From Harmonia axyridis (Eukaryota > Arthropoda > Insecta > Coleoptera > Coccinellidae), in assembly GCF_914767665.1 (NCBI RefSeq), contig NC_059501.1, forward strand, positions 49,166,798-49,230,797: a stretch of DNA of 64,000 nt. Reading direction: 5' to 3'. A program made the translations under genes and the position numbers. Positions 10,910 through 22,679 of the stretch are shown in pieces (position 1 is the first letter of the stretch; each line of letters opens with the position of its first letter). The notes under the pieces were generated by a model that saw nothing but the letters and a program-made list of their open reading frames with translations, searched no databases and was not told where the DNA came from.

Positions 10910-11150
10910 AGGGTAACGGGTACGAAATCCTTAGGGATCCACCAATCAGGAGAGTTGAATCCACTCCTGCCAACCGCAGATTCCAGGAGCTCCCTAACCC
11001 GGGAAGCTGTAACCTGTCGAAGGGTCCCTGTCCAGGGTAACGGACGAAACTGTGTGGAAAGCAGCTTAAGTATTCTCCCAACGTAGCTCTGCGGATCGTA
11101 AAAAGCGATCGAAGGCCGTTTCCTTCACGACACAAAGGAACCCAAGAACG

Positions 11151-13342
11151 ATGGAGAATTTAAGGAATAGAAATATTGAACCTCGGCCTGAGGTTCGTCA
11201 AGGCATGTCTGGAGCTGGCGCTGGACATGAGAGCATGAGGGACGTCGGTGGCAGAGTGCTGAGAAGACGGTCTTCTGTCGAACAAAATGCTACCACAATC
11301 TCAACATTTTGGGATAAGAATAACACGAGTTTCTCCGACAGCTGAAGGTGCTGCGCAGGATCCTCAACCTGCACTCACTCAAGCAGGTCTACCAAAAAGA
11401 CGCATGAAATGAACAAGTTCTATGAAAGAAACAATCATGCGCATATACTATGAAGTCACAAAAATGGGAGAGGATAAAAGGGCTACCGGCAAAAGTTGTT
11501 TGCAGAATTCCACAGAAACTATCTCGAACTCCAAGTTTCTGAGCAAAGAGTTGCTGACCAATACCGGGTCATATTGAGAAATAAACTTGTACCCGATGAG
11601 AAACTGAACACCATAAGAAATGAACTCCAACTGAGGCTACAGAACAACAAAGCGACATTCAAAGGAAACAACCATTGTGATGAAAACCAGCACAACAGCA
11701 ACACACAAATGATTCCACATGGGTGGCTGACAAAATTTCGAAAATATACAAGATCGATCCAATTACTATAAAGTTTCTGAAGTATGCAATGTACAACTGG
11801 AGAACGAATATCGAACTTTCTACGGCGAACATAACTACTAAACAGATTTCAATAAGAAGGGAAATTTTCCAGCGAAATTCATTGAGTCCCTTATGGTTCT
11901 ACTTAGCGCTGAACCCCCTTTCTAAACAACTGAATGCTACTGAATAAGGTAAATAGGCAATAGTTAATCTATCGCACTCAATAATTTGCTATACATGGAT
12001 GACCTAAAACTTATAACATGCAACAAAAACCACTCACAAATTATGTTGGAACTGGTAGAAATATTTTCGAGAGACGTGGGGATGAAATTCGGACTGGATA
12101 ATTGTCGAACTATTAGCGTAGTGCGAGGAAAAATTTAAGATGAACCGATCGCTCTTTCCAATGGACAGGAGATAGAAGCAATGAAATCGGACGATCTTTA
12201 TAAATACCTAGGAATGAAACAGAACCGACGAATAAACCATCAAAGAATTAAGGAAGACTTAACAACTGAGTTCATTAGGAGAATCAACAAAATTTTAAAA
12301 ACAAACCTAAACAGCAAGAACATAACGAGAGATCTCAATACATATGCATGTTCAATTCTAACATACTCTTTCGGTATAATTCCATGGAGTAAACAGATAT
12401 AGAAAACCTGCAACGCAAAATGAGGACCTTGATGACAAAAGCACACAAGCACCATCCGAAAAGTAGCATTGAGAGGACGACACTGCCGAAGAATAAAGGA
12501 GGCAGAGATATGCTAGACATCATGGAACTTCCCATGGCAAATAAAAAGTCCCTACATGGACGACATTTCAACGAGATGAACCAGGATCATGTCGACATTG
12601 AAGCGTCGAACTATTGGCTCACATCAGGTGCGATGTATCCAGAAACGGAAGGTTTTCTTCTAGCCATTCAAGATCAAGTGATTTCAAACATATGATAAAG
12701 GATGGAACTATTATATTACTGGTGATCGATGCCGATAAGGGTATCCAACGAATGAGACAATTCAACATATCACGGGAGAATGTCAAATGTTTGCAGGAAA
12801 CGAATATAAAGAGAGACACGATGCAGAAGGAAAGATACTACACCAAAAATTGGCAACCAAATCAAAACTAATTCATTCTGAAACAGTGCCTTGCCACAAG
12901 TACCAACCGGAAACCATCCCGGAAAACGAACGCTATAAACTGTACTGGGATCGTACAGTTTTGACTGATAAAGCATTCCCTCACAACAGGCCAGACATAT
13001 TGCTAGTCGATAAACATTAAAAGACAGCAATACTTATCGACGTAGCAATACCAAATAACAACAACATGCACAAAAGGAGGTCGAAAAAATTTCAAAACAT
13101 AAGGACCTCGAATTACAGATAAAGCGTCAGTGGGGAATGATAATTTCAGGAAAAATATTAAGCAACTAGGACTTAGTGAGTATCTTTGTAATGTAATGCA
13201 AAAAGCTGTTCTTTCAGGTACTGCAAGGACTGTGAGAAAATTCCTAGGAAGCGAAGGCCCAAGGATCGCGTGTAAAACGACCAGTTCGACGAAAACCAGG
13301 GGGACCACAAGAACCGGACACGACCGAACTCTTCCCTTCTAA
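11151..13342 (+). pseudogene. R4/Dong-type LINE polyprotein, multiply disrupted
   Basis: More than eight stops or frameshifts separate short collinear blocks. The best guide is the related minus-strand copy at 58809-61194, which has the same blocks in the same order: LALNPLS, YLGM/..., YSFG, PETEG..AIQDQV, ETIQHIT. This copy keeps the C-terminal nuclease part that the other lacks. The PD-like core DRTVLTDK..PHNRPD is visible; the following DVAIPNN stretch continues after a stop at 13018. Confidence 0.75.
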
Positions 13343-13380
13343 AATTTTAAATATCTGGGATTGAGTGAATGTTCCTCTTA

Positions 13381-14217
13381 GGCCCAGTTTCACCAAACAG
13401 CACTTGATCCCAGATTGATTAAACTCCGCTTGTTACTAAAGCAGGCTTAACAGTGTTTTCTGTTTCACCATGCATCAACCCGTCCGAAGATGATCCCGAT
13501 TAACCAAATCGCGATTAAATAGTCAAACCATTTGGCAACGTTGTGGACAAAAAGTTATATAGTGTTCTGTATCGCATTAGCAGTGATGACCACCATTGGC
13601 GCTAGGTGTCAGGTGTCATTCATTCATAACTCATAACATTTCAAATCATTTGTCATCTTGTAAACAAAAAACAAAGATAATTTTTGCCGAAAATGTCGAG
13701 TGATGTGCTTCGAAATGTCGGAAACTTGCAGAAGTTAAAAAGGAATTATCCCATTTCACAAAACCACACATTCTGGAAAAAAAACTATATAAGTAATTTT
13801 ATTAACTTATTTATTTTTATTAACAAGTTTAACTGCTTCTCAAATAATGTTTCAATCAAACATATCAATAAATTATTCTTTGCAATAAATTTCATAAAAC
13901 ACAAAAACAAAGTTTACGTGTATTTTAAATGGGAAATATTGAGCCTATACATATAGTCCATATTTTGATAAAATTGACCCAAAAATTAGAAATTTCCGGA
14001 AAAATAATTACATAGACAAGAGTTCCATACTGATAAATAATTATTAATCTCAACTTGAAAGGTTATAATCCTCCAAAAATGGCCGATTAGTGCTAAATCG
14101 CGATTGGTCGATTAAATGGCGCTTTGGAGTGTGGTGAAACGCTACATTACATTGATCGTGATCTAAGGCCTCACTTAAGAGCTAAGTCAAGATTAAAGCA
14201 TTTGGTGAAACTGGGCC
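13381..14217. mobile_element. PIF/Harbinger-type MITE, 837 bp, TTA target duplication
   Basis: Left end GGCCCAGTTTCACCAAA, right end TTTGGTGAAACTGGGCC: a perfect 17-bp terminal inverted repeat, extending further with mismatches. It is flanked on both sides by TTA (13378-13380 and 14218-14220), the 3-bp duplication of PIF/Harbinger elements. It contains one short frame (13684-13956, AT-rich, not recognised) that might be a relic of an accessory protein. It sits in the 3' UTR of the R4 element, so it is younger. Confidence 0.88.
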
Positions 14218-15037
14218 TTAGCGGGGTGTAAGAAAGCCGACGGCGAGGATATTCTTCTATTCAAGGCGTATAGGGGCTGCAGTCGGGGGAAATTAATAAT
14301 ACTGCCCTTACTTTGAATCAGTTTAAATTCTTCAAAACGACATCCACCGATTTGATGAATGCAAGTTTGTCACTTGAGTTTTTTAATTTATGCACATTGT
14401 TAATCGGTACAGAATTTTGAAGTATGTTTTTTGTCATTCATCAGTACATCAACATTCAGTAATTCGATGTCCAAACATTACAAATTGACAAATAAAAATA
14501 AAACTGGTGAAATTCCAAAGCCGGTTGTGACTCCAATATTAGGGTACGGCCATGGTGAGCCGCTTCTCGCGTCTCGCTTTATCGCGTCTTGCTAGCGGGT
14601 AATAAACATACGAAGAAATGATCTGGTATGGACATAGTGCGCCTGCTCGCCCGCTTCCGAGTGCTCAGCCAGCTTCTTCTCGCTTTTACCGGAATGAATT
14701 ACTAATTCTTTTCTCGCTTGCCGGTAAGCCCGCTCGATTGATTTCATAAAGGAATTTGGACGTAGTAGTGAATAAATATCGATAGGATGGATATTAACAA
14801 AGAAATTTTGATTTCTAAAGTGTTTTTAAATAGCGTGATATGGGATATTGTTATTTTATATTATTTTTTTTTACTTATTCAATATAATTTTTGTAAGAGA
14901 AAATTTGATGTTTCAATTACAAGAAATTCATCTACATCTTTCAGTCGGTGGAAATTATATGAGTCGATATATGGCAAATGAAATAAACAAATATACTCAG
15001 GGTACTGAACCAATGAACAAAAATATGAAGAGAATTA

Positions 15038-16231
15038 GGATAAATGCACTGGTTCTCGACCATTCCGTGATTTGAGATAAAATAATAATTAAAATATATC
15101 ATGTAGTGCAAAATATTTTCGCGGTACGTGTTCTCGACCATTCTAACCTTCCAAGATAGTTTGCATAGTAGTGGTATAGGTCAAAGTTTTCGCGCTGAAA
15201 ATTAGTTTATAACCGTCTTTCATAGAAAAGGGTTCTTTCTCGCCCTCTCTTAGAAAAGTGCTTTGTGATATATGACCAGAAAATAGTAATTATTTCTTAT
15301 TTTAAATGAATTATGTGTGTATATTTTGTTCCATATCAATTATAAGATATTTTTTCGAGTGTATTTCAATCAAAAAGCAAATAAATGTATATTTTTTTGT
15401 TCAATATTCGGCGGTCGCGAACTGGTATTGGAAAATTTGTACCTTTTATTTCTCGACCAATGTGGTCGAGAACCAATATGTTACTTCAATAATTGTTTAT
15501 TTCAACCGATATATTTCTGTTGGATCATTTTAATTTTTTTTCGATACCCTGATTCATTTATATATCTACTTTCTGAATATTAGTTTGCGACCACCGAATT
15601 AACGTTGAAACACTTATTTCTGCCCTTTATTTATTCGCGGTCGAGAACCAATTTGATTGTACTTAATTCTCGACCACTGGTGGTCGGTGTTTTATATTTT
15701 ATTTACTCATTAGTTTCTAAATAGATATTAAGAGCAAAATAACCAAATAATGTTGTATGAGTTGCTATTTTGAAATATTTATAGAAAGTGGAAATTTTTG
15801 CAAAATAATTTTTTTTTACGTTCCGAGTGTTTCTTAATTGATTACCTCATCTGAAATCAATCTGAGTGATAGGTAGTGATGTCGATGGTACGGTACGAAA
15901 GTAAGTACTAATCACTCATCTCGCTCTAAAGTTTTTTATAAAATTTTCAAGTGGAGCGGCCACTATTATTAGTGGTCGAAAAATAACTCAAAAATGGTCG
16001 AGAACTCTGCGGCGTGGTCGAGAACCGAAGGTTATTGAGGTTTTCTATATGTTTTCACATTTCAAAGGTTAAATGCGAAAAGAACGCTTAAAATTATATG
16101 ACAAATCATTTAAAACTCGCCAAAGAATCGATGAACACCAATACCATTAAAATTTGATAAGTTTATGTGTGAAAGAATCCTGCTCGAAATCGATGTTTCT
16201 GTTAACTGGTCGAGAACCAGTGCATTTACCC
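15038..16231. mobile_element. Nested TA-flanked element rich in GGTCGAGAAC motifs
   Basis: Left end GGATAAATGCACTGGTTCTC and right end GAGAACCAGTGCATTTACCC form an inverted repeat with one mismatch near the tip; TA stands on each side (15036-15037, 16232-16233). At least nine copies of GGTCGAGAAC or close variants occur in both orientations (about 15051, 15130, 15450, 15464, 15639, 15667, 15973, 15995, 16016, 16206). No transposase frame was found; the ORFs at 15306 and 15317 are AT-rich and unrecognised. A TA duplication suits Tc1/mariner-like families, but the repeated motif is not typical of them. Confidence 0.72.
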
Positions 16232-16274
16232 TAACTTACCTCAGAGTGACCGTAAGACGTTCTTCCGGCAGAAT

Positions 16275-16580
16275 TCATTGTTGATGAAAGTTGCACCACT
16301 GCTTTTTTAAACGATTTTCTATTAGATTCAAAATATACTTAAATGTCAATTCTTGCATGCGGAAATATTCGAAAAATTTTTCTGGATGGGCCGTCAGCTG
16401 TGAAAACAAGGTATGATATTCACCAACTTTTTGGCGTGATCTATTTATTTCATGAACGTCAGTAGACCTTCCATGTTTTAGTTTCAAAGAAACATTATCA
16501 CTAGCTATTAAGATAGCCAAAAGATCCTCAAGGCATAAATTCATGATGGAAAATGGATTATGCTGCAGCGGCAAACACAA
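16275..16580 (-). pseudogene. PIF/Harbinger transposase, N-terminal fragment
   Basis: A 101-codon minus-strand frame contains HEINRSRQKVGEYHTLFSQL followed by PEKFFEYFRMQELTF and YILNLIENRL. The pattern 'EY..LF..L......KFF.YFRM....F..LL' is the known N-terminal signature of Harbinger transposases. The catalytic DDE region is missing, removed or replaced by the nested element upstream. Confidence 0.72.
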
Positions 16581-16733
16581 CGAGACGTTTTGACGAGCGG
16601 TGCACTATGACCACCACCTGCTACAATCTAGCAGGTTCACCAGTCGCCGAGCGCTAGTCTAATCAGCCGCGATAAAGCGAGACGCGAGAAGCGGCTCACC
16701 ATGGCCGTACCCTTATGCCGTTCTCAGCACAAG

Positions 16734-17026
16734 CAGGCGCGGATCCAGGCCCCACTTTTGGGGGGGGGGGAACTATTAGATACTCAAAATACTGAAAATG
16801 TGGACCGCAGACACTTTCGCCATTTTGGGACGTCATTTTTTTTGCCGTTTATAGATATGGATCTTCCCAAAATGTATTGAAGGTGAAATTTTTGCTGATA
16901 TTGTAATTATTTGAGCCTAAGTATGTCAAATTCTAGGAGGGACGGCAAAATTTAAGAGGTGCCTGGGTCATTTGGGGGGGAACGTTCCCCCAGTTCACCC
17001 CCCCCCCCCCCGTGGATCCGCGCCTG
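16734..17026. mobile_element. hAT MITE, 293 bp, 8-bp target duplication AGCACAAG
   Basis: Starts CAGGCGCGGATCCA and ends TGGATCCGCGCCTG (inverted). Both sides carry AGCACAAG (16726-16733 and 17027-17034), a perfect 8-bp duplication typical of hAT. Inside the ends are G and C homopolymers (16765 and 17000). Removing the MITE restores an open frame of the decayed hAT transposase, so it hit an already resident element. Confidence 0.93.
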
Positions 17027-18499
17027 AGCACAAGTGGATACCTAACATCAGCAGAGAAACTATCAACACTGGCGGAATCGTTTGAAAGAAAACTACTTTG
17101 GGATGTGAATGATGCCAAAGCCAAAAAATATCATTTAATTGCTGAAATGATTTGTATATATAACAAGCCGCTCCGTATCGTAGAAAAGGTCGGGTTTAAA
17201 AAATTTGTAGAACAAGCGTTACCTCATTATGAACTATCAAGTTGCGTTTACTTATATTTCCCAAAAAATTATTCCCGATATCTACAACAAAATTCAGGGC
17301 AAAATCAAAGCAAATATTGCAAAAGCCATTGTGGTTTCAGTGAATTCTGACATTTAAACGTGCCAGCAAAATACTTCAAGCTACTTGAGATGCACAGCCC
17401 ATTGGTTATCTCCGGAATTTCAGCTGCAACACGGCAACAAGTTCTTTCTATGAAACCGTTTTCTGGATCACACACAGGAGAAAAATAAAATTCATGTACT
17501 TATCCATGATAGCGGAGTATGATTTTTCTAGATGTTTCATACATTCACTTCAGAGAGTTGGTAAGGAGTCAATGAAGGTCCAACCTAAAGTTTTAGACAT
17601 GATTGCCACTGAAAGACGTCTAGTAACCCATTTCAATCAATCAGGTGTAGCACAAGAAAAATTGCTTGCAAACAAAAGGAGTTAAATTTACTGCAGCATC
17701 AGTTAGTGCAGGACATGAACACCGAGATGAACACGAAGTGGAACTCTACCTTCTACATTGCAGACTCTTGTTGGAACAAAAAAGAATATCTCTCTTTATG
17801 CAGCTGAACATGATATATTCACTAATTTGACGACACAACAGTGGGACCTGATGGAGAAGTGCATAAATCTTTTAAAACCATTTTAATAAATATCGAGAAT
17901 TGCGAGTTCTGACCGAAACGAGATTGCACGAAGAACACAAGACTTGACTCGTATTAAAACTTCTTTGAAATTGAATTGGAAACTCGTTTCGAATCCTTAG
18001 AACAGAATACAAAATTTGCTACCTTTTCAGACTCAAGATTCAAGTCAGAATATTTAGGAGTTCCTGAATCTGAAAAAGTCCGACGGAAAATCATGATAGA
18101 ATATATAAAAAACTCTTGCGACGAGTCCTCCCCTGATAGATCAACGCCGTCTCCAACACCCTTTAAACGAATGATAGAAGATGAAACTGAATCCAATTTC
18201 ACACATGAAGCTCATGGCATTTTTTGGGACTCTTTCAATAAAGTGACAAAAAATAATAGTAGTTATCGTCATCATCATCGTCATCAAGAAAGGGAAATTG
18301 CTAACGAGATTCACTTTTTCTTGAAACTATCTCAAATCGATCGCAATTGCGACACATACATTTGGTGGTCAGATATTACAATTAGTATCCACAGTTGTCG
18401 CGGTTTATTTTTCAGCTCCTGGCAGCAGCGTTTGCAGCGGAAGACTAGTTTTCATGCAGATTTCCAATATTTTTCTTCAAATTACAAAAATACATATTG

Positions 18500-19070
18500 A
18501 AATACTAGTTTGCCAATATTGAACACCATCAAGAATCATTCTAGAATGCTCATTTTTCATATTATCAAAAATAATAAAAAAGTGAAAAATAGGAGGGAGC
18601 GGTTTCGTAAATATTTACCGATATTTCTTTCTGATGATCAAAATTTCAAATCTTCATATAACCACCAACCAAGGACACAACGAAAGCTGTGAAATCATTG
18701 AATGACTGAATCGACGAGAATCGAATCGAGACAAATGAATATAATAATCAGTTTTGTAGTGTTGCTGGTAGTTTTTTTTTCTTTCTTGAATATAAGAAGG
18801 TACTACCTGTCTCGGTTATCAAAATTCCGCAATCGGCGTCGATGAGAATTCTGTAATTAAGTTTTCCATATTATTCAGAAAGAGATACCGTCGAGTAGTA
18901 AATGTTGTAGAGTGAAGCTTGCGCAGCGAGGTGCGCAAAACGAGAGTGAAAGTGAACACGTGGTGAAACACGTAGTAATTGAGACGTATAGTGAATCTTG
19001 TGTTCCGTTACGGCTCAAGAAGTTTTTAGTACTTTTCAGTACTGTAGTGTTATTTAAGTATTGTAGTTAT
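18500..19070. other. No recognised feature
   Basis: Sequence after the hAT remnant. No frame of note and no terminal repeats; it may include the 5' UTR of the Jockey-type LINE that follows. Confidence 0.4.
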
Positions 19071-19074
19071 CCGA

Positions 19075-19535
19075 AATGGATAAAACCATACAAGATTTTG
19101 TGGCCTTGGACAGTTATTTGCCGAAGAACAAAGTGGATATTGAAGATATATGAAGAGTGAAATAATCGCACAGTTGATTCTAAGAAATAAAAGCAGATGG
19201 AATAAAGTGAACAAGGAGATCAAGAAACAACAAGTTGAGTGTAAAAAAGTGAAATCAGTAGAGCAAAGGGGTTCAAATTGAACACAAAAGCGAAGATGAC
19301 TACAGGGCACTATATAGCTAGGTTGACATGACTAGTGGATCACAGCTGTGTTTCAAGAATACATGGAAAACGACCCGTGTCAACGGAAGAGTCGAGCGAA
19401 TATTCACGAAATGAACGATTTATCCTAGTTGACACGGGTAGTTAAGCACAAGCGAGGTTAGTTATGTGTGGAGATCGACTCGTGTCAACGGAGGAGTTGT
19501 GAAACCATTCTCGAAACGGACGGTTTCGAAGGCGG
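19075..19535 (+). other. Possible 5' region of the Jockey-type LINE with two degenerate ~105-bp repeats
   Basis: A short frame opens with ATG at 19075 (MDKTIQDFVALDSYLPKNK) and soon stops. From 19322 two degenerate tandem units follow: GTTGACATGACTAGT and GTTGACACGGGTAGT about 106 bp apart, each followed about 55 bp on by CCGTGTCAACGGA or CTCGTGTCAACGGA. Some LINEs carry repeated 5' promoter units; assignment here is weak. Confidence 0.3.
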
Positions 19536-20134
19536 CAAGAACGTAAAATGGGATATCAAACATGTTAGATATTTAACGTGTTTCGTGGTCTTTGAGCAAT
19601 GATAGTGGAAGAAGACAAGGGTTATTTTCGATTTTTTTTACTGAATTGTGCAGTACTAAGTTTGTGATACTTTGAAACATTTTTTTTTGTTACATACGAC
19701 TTTGAAAATATTTCTCAAAATATGTTTATTGGGTTTCAACGGATGAAATAAATTTTTAGTACATGTACTAAATATCACGAAATTCAATTAAAAGCCAGGC
19801 CAGCACCTATGTCATAAATTTTTTGGGTTTCACAGGAATACTAAAAAATTAGAAAAAAAAACTCATCCCAGCACATCTGTATTTCGATTTTGTGCTGCAC
19901 TTATGGGAAGTTGTGCCCTGGACATTTCCGTAAAAAAAATGAAGAAAGTTAGTCATGCTCTTTCGTTTTTCTTTGGCCAAAATTACTTCAGACACTTATG
20001 CTACATTTGTGCAGTTGCGTTGTTCTGGTCAGATTTTCAGAAATAACTCTCTACTTTTTCTTCAAAGGATGGAAATCAGTAAATATTTCGAAAATCTCAC
20101 AGACATTAGTCAGCTGAAATATATATAGCCCAAC
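19535..20134. other. No recognised feature
   Basis: AT-rich, no coding frame or repeat recognised. Confidence 0.4.
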
Positions 20135-20735
20135 TATACAGGGTGAGTCTTTGCTTGTACATGTCCGATTCCATTCCATTTGCGAGATATAACTAAAAAT
20201 TACATTTTTTTTTATGGATTTCCAACAGCCCATATCTTTTCAACCGAGCCGATTCGGAAAAAATGGAGAAGAAAAAAGTATTTGACGTCTGAAATTGCGA
20301 TCTGCAAATGTCGAATTCAATTCTACTGATAAGTTTATCGCACAATGAAATTCCACTCATAAGGCAATGTTTATTGATCACCCTGTATGACAGTGCCAAT
20401 AATGATTTTTCAATTTTCTCTATGAATTAATTATTTATGGTTACGAATTCGAGATAAAGGGTGATCCAATATTTCCGAAAATAGAAAAAGTCCGGATCTG
20501 ATTTAATCGCGATTTCAGAAATATTGAAGGAAGGCGATATTAGAGTGACTACACTTCAAAATTTGAAATTATTCAGTCGATTAGTTAAAGAGTTATTGAA
20601 CTATGAAATTTCACTTATAAGCTTAATATCACCCTGTATATAGCAAACAGCGATTTTAATACGAGTCCTTCATGATGACCTTCATTTATGCATCCATTTG
20701 TCGCATTCTTCCCGGGATACCCTGTTTATAGCCTA
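20135..20735. mobile_element. Second copy of the palindromic dispersed repeat
   Basis: Shares with 7543-9083 the right terminus CATTTGTCGCATTCTTCCCG, the phrase CATGATGACCTTCATTTATG, the internal GGTGATCCAATATTTCCG and the repeated AGTTATTGAACTATGAAATTTC. Its left boundary, near ACAGGGTGAGTC (20138), is less clear. About 600 bp against 1.5 kb for the first copy. Confidence 0.6.
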
Positions 20736-21079
20736 ACTATCTAAAACAATTTTCAGGAAAAAATAGAGCCACAAACGTTTTGGGATTGATCAACAAAAAT
20801 CACATGTTCAGAAATTCGGAATGAGATTTAATTCGATCATAAACAACAGGCAGGAATACCGACAAAGTTAAGTCCCATCAAAAAGGAGCCGCATCAGAGT
20901 CATAAATATCTAGATTGACGCTGAATGACATGTGCAGTCATTAGGGCTGGTCGGCATCCCTTTGTGCCGATGAGGAAACAACATAAATTTGCCAAATAGG
21001 TTCTGAAGATACGAATATATGTCATTCCGTTCCCGTGAAAAAGAAAGTGAAGTCATCGAACGCCATGCACTACCCATAT

Positions 21080-21774
21080 CAACCTAGCTAATAAGATTTT
21101 AAAATAAGGAGATGAAGAATTTTACACGTTCGGATTGAAAAAGGAAGGAAATTAAAAGTTGTCCTCCGTGTTATTAGAATCCACTCACGAAGAAATACAG
21201 ACCCTGTTACAAAAATAACTAGGATGAAAGGAAAGAAAGGACATCCCATCCCCATAGTGCTTGTCGAAATTGACAAAGAATATTCTCAAAGTTAAAAGAA
21301 TGCTGTGGAATTTCAATCGAGTAGAAAGTCTCAGGGTAAGGAATGAAGTCATCCAGTGCTACCGATGCCAGTTATACGAACATTCACAGAGATTTTGCCA
21401 TGCAGCATACAAATGTATGAAATGCGGAGAAGGACATGTGACAGCGGAGTGCCCCAAACCGATCACAACACAGCCGAAATGTGCGAATTGTGGAGGAGAC
21501 CATCTTTCGACATCTATCAAATGCACCAAAAATCCTAACAACCCTAATATTGGAAAAACCCGAATATAAAGATGTTCCACTACCTAAAGAAAATGATTGG
21601 ACCAAAATAATGGAAAACAGAAAAAGTATGGATGCCAAAAAGGAAGAAGCTAAGAAGGATGGAGAAAAAATCCCAGAAAGCAAAGAGGAAAAGCGACCTA
21701 AAGAAGGGAAAAAATCTATTGAAAACGATTACAATCTAGCAGCCATTCTAGGAAGAATGACTCTACAATTTTGA
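21080..21774 (+). pseudogene. Jockey-type LINE ORF1 (gag-like), broken
   Basis: Carries a row of CCHC-type knuckles: CYRCQLYEHSQRFC (21358-21399), CMKCGEGHVTAEC (21417-21455) and CANCGGDHLSTSIKC (21480-21524). Upstream, in broken frames, are ESTHEEIQTLL and DIPSP-like stretches expected of the gag domain. Downstream a Lys/Glu-rich tail continues in another frame (21545-21774). At least two frameshifts. Function in the family: RNA binding and RNP formation. Confidence 0.72.
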
Positions 21775-22679
21775 TCTACCAAAGCGACAATGAAGCAAAA
21801 GATCGCCTTCTTAGAAGAGCAGGAAAAACTGATTAAGCTTTTTGAGAAGAAATAAACCACACCGATAATAAAAGTCTTACAATTGCGTTCTGGAATGCAA
21901 ATTTAGTCTTCCAAAAAAGACAGGAATTAACTCTTTTCTTGGAAGAAAATAAAATTGATATACTTCTCTTGGGTGGAACCTATTTGAAACCAACCAAAGA
22001 ATTTAAAATAAGAAATTATGAAGTATATAGAAAAGACATAGAACAAGGTAGAAGAGGAGGTACAGCCGTCTTAGTGAAATAAGGAATTGTACATCACGAA
22101 CTACCAGAAGTTCAAAGTGCAAATATCGAAGAAAAAGGGGTACCTATGTGTTAAAACGAAGGCAGGTGAAATAAACATTTACTCTGTGTACCCTTCCCCA
22201 AACAATGGGTCAAAAGAAGCCGATATAAAAAACTTCTTCCGAATTAAAAACCTATGATAATTGCGGGAGATTTAAATGCGAAGCATCCTGATTGGAATAG
22301 CAAGGAGACAAATCCCCAGGGAACTAAACTGAGAGCTATAGCAGACAAATGCAATCTGTTAGTACTAGGGCCAGAAGATAATTTGATAATAAAATTAATA
22401 ATTGAAATGTTTATTTGACCCACATATAACCACTCAGATCCCACTCATATTCACGAAACCACAGGTAAGATGGACGTACTGGACATAGCCTTAATGAAAA
22501 ATGTATCAGCGAATTATGAAATAGAAACCAAGATGGATCTCTCATCGGATCACTGCCGAGTGATCATGACATTAGAAATCGGAACAGGCAGACTACCCAC
22601 GGACCGAAAATCAATTAATTCAAATTTATTCGTCACCCCCAAAATTTTACAGGGAATGTCAACAATCAAGAAATATTAA

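Larger units (their letters stand above)
10910..14290 (+). mobile_element. R4/Dong-type LINE, decayed, interrupted by a Harbinger MITE
   Basis: Starts directly after the (AAT)n run, which matches the known preference of Dong for TAA repeats. The coding remains run 11151-13342 in several frames: an N-terminal frame at 11151-11345; a 91-codon frame at 11496; RT remnants with SLSPLWFYLALNPLS (about 11880-11930); DDLYKYLGMKQ (12190) and YSFGIIPWSK (12363); NETIQHIT and EC from the CCHC motif (about 12750-12780); and the C-terminal nuclease-like part with WDRTVLTDKAFPHNRPDILLVDK (12947-13015), ending around 13342. The order RT, CCHC, restriction-like endonuclease is that of the R2/R4 group. The 3' UTR continues on both sides of the MITE at 13381-14217; the 3' border near 14290 is approximate. 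Confidence 0.75.
14542..16712. mobile_element. PIF/Harbinger element, 2.17 kb, 45-bp perfect terminal inverted repeats
   Basis: The first 45 bp, GGGTACGGCCATGGTGAGCC and on to TTTATCGCG, recur inverted and without a mismatch at 16668-16712. TTA flanks both ends (14539-14541 and 16713-16715). It contains a transposase remnant on the minus strand at 16275-16580 and a nested TA-flanked element at 15038-16231. Perfect termini suggest recent movement, perhaps driven by a relative in trans. Confidence 0.92.
14467..18470 (+). pseudogene. hAT transposase, decayed and split by two insertions
   Basis: Fragments in order on the plus strand: MSKHYKLTNKNK..PKPVV (14467-14541, a possible N-terminus); STSGYLTSAEKLSTLAE (17030); AKKYHLIAEMICIYNKPLR then VGFKKFVEQALPHYELSS (17115-17245), typical of the hAT family; a broken stretch with HTGE (about 17475); ATERRLVTHFN (17610); TTQQWDLMEKCINLLKPF (17830-17884); SSDRNEIARRTQDL; RFKSEYLGVPESEK (18040); and the dimerisation end EIHFFLKLSQIDRNCDTYIWWSD (18307-18373) followed by YFSAPG in another frame (18410). 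Many stops. A Harbinger element (14542-16712) and a hAT MITE (16734-17026) lie between the first two blocks; continuity across them is inferred. Confidence 0.78.
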
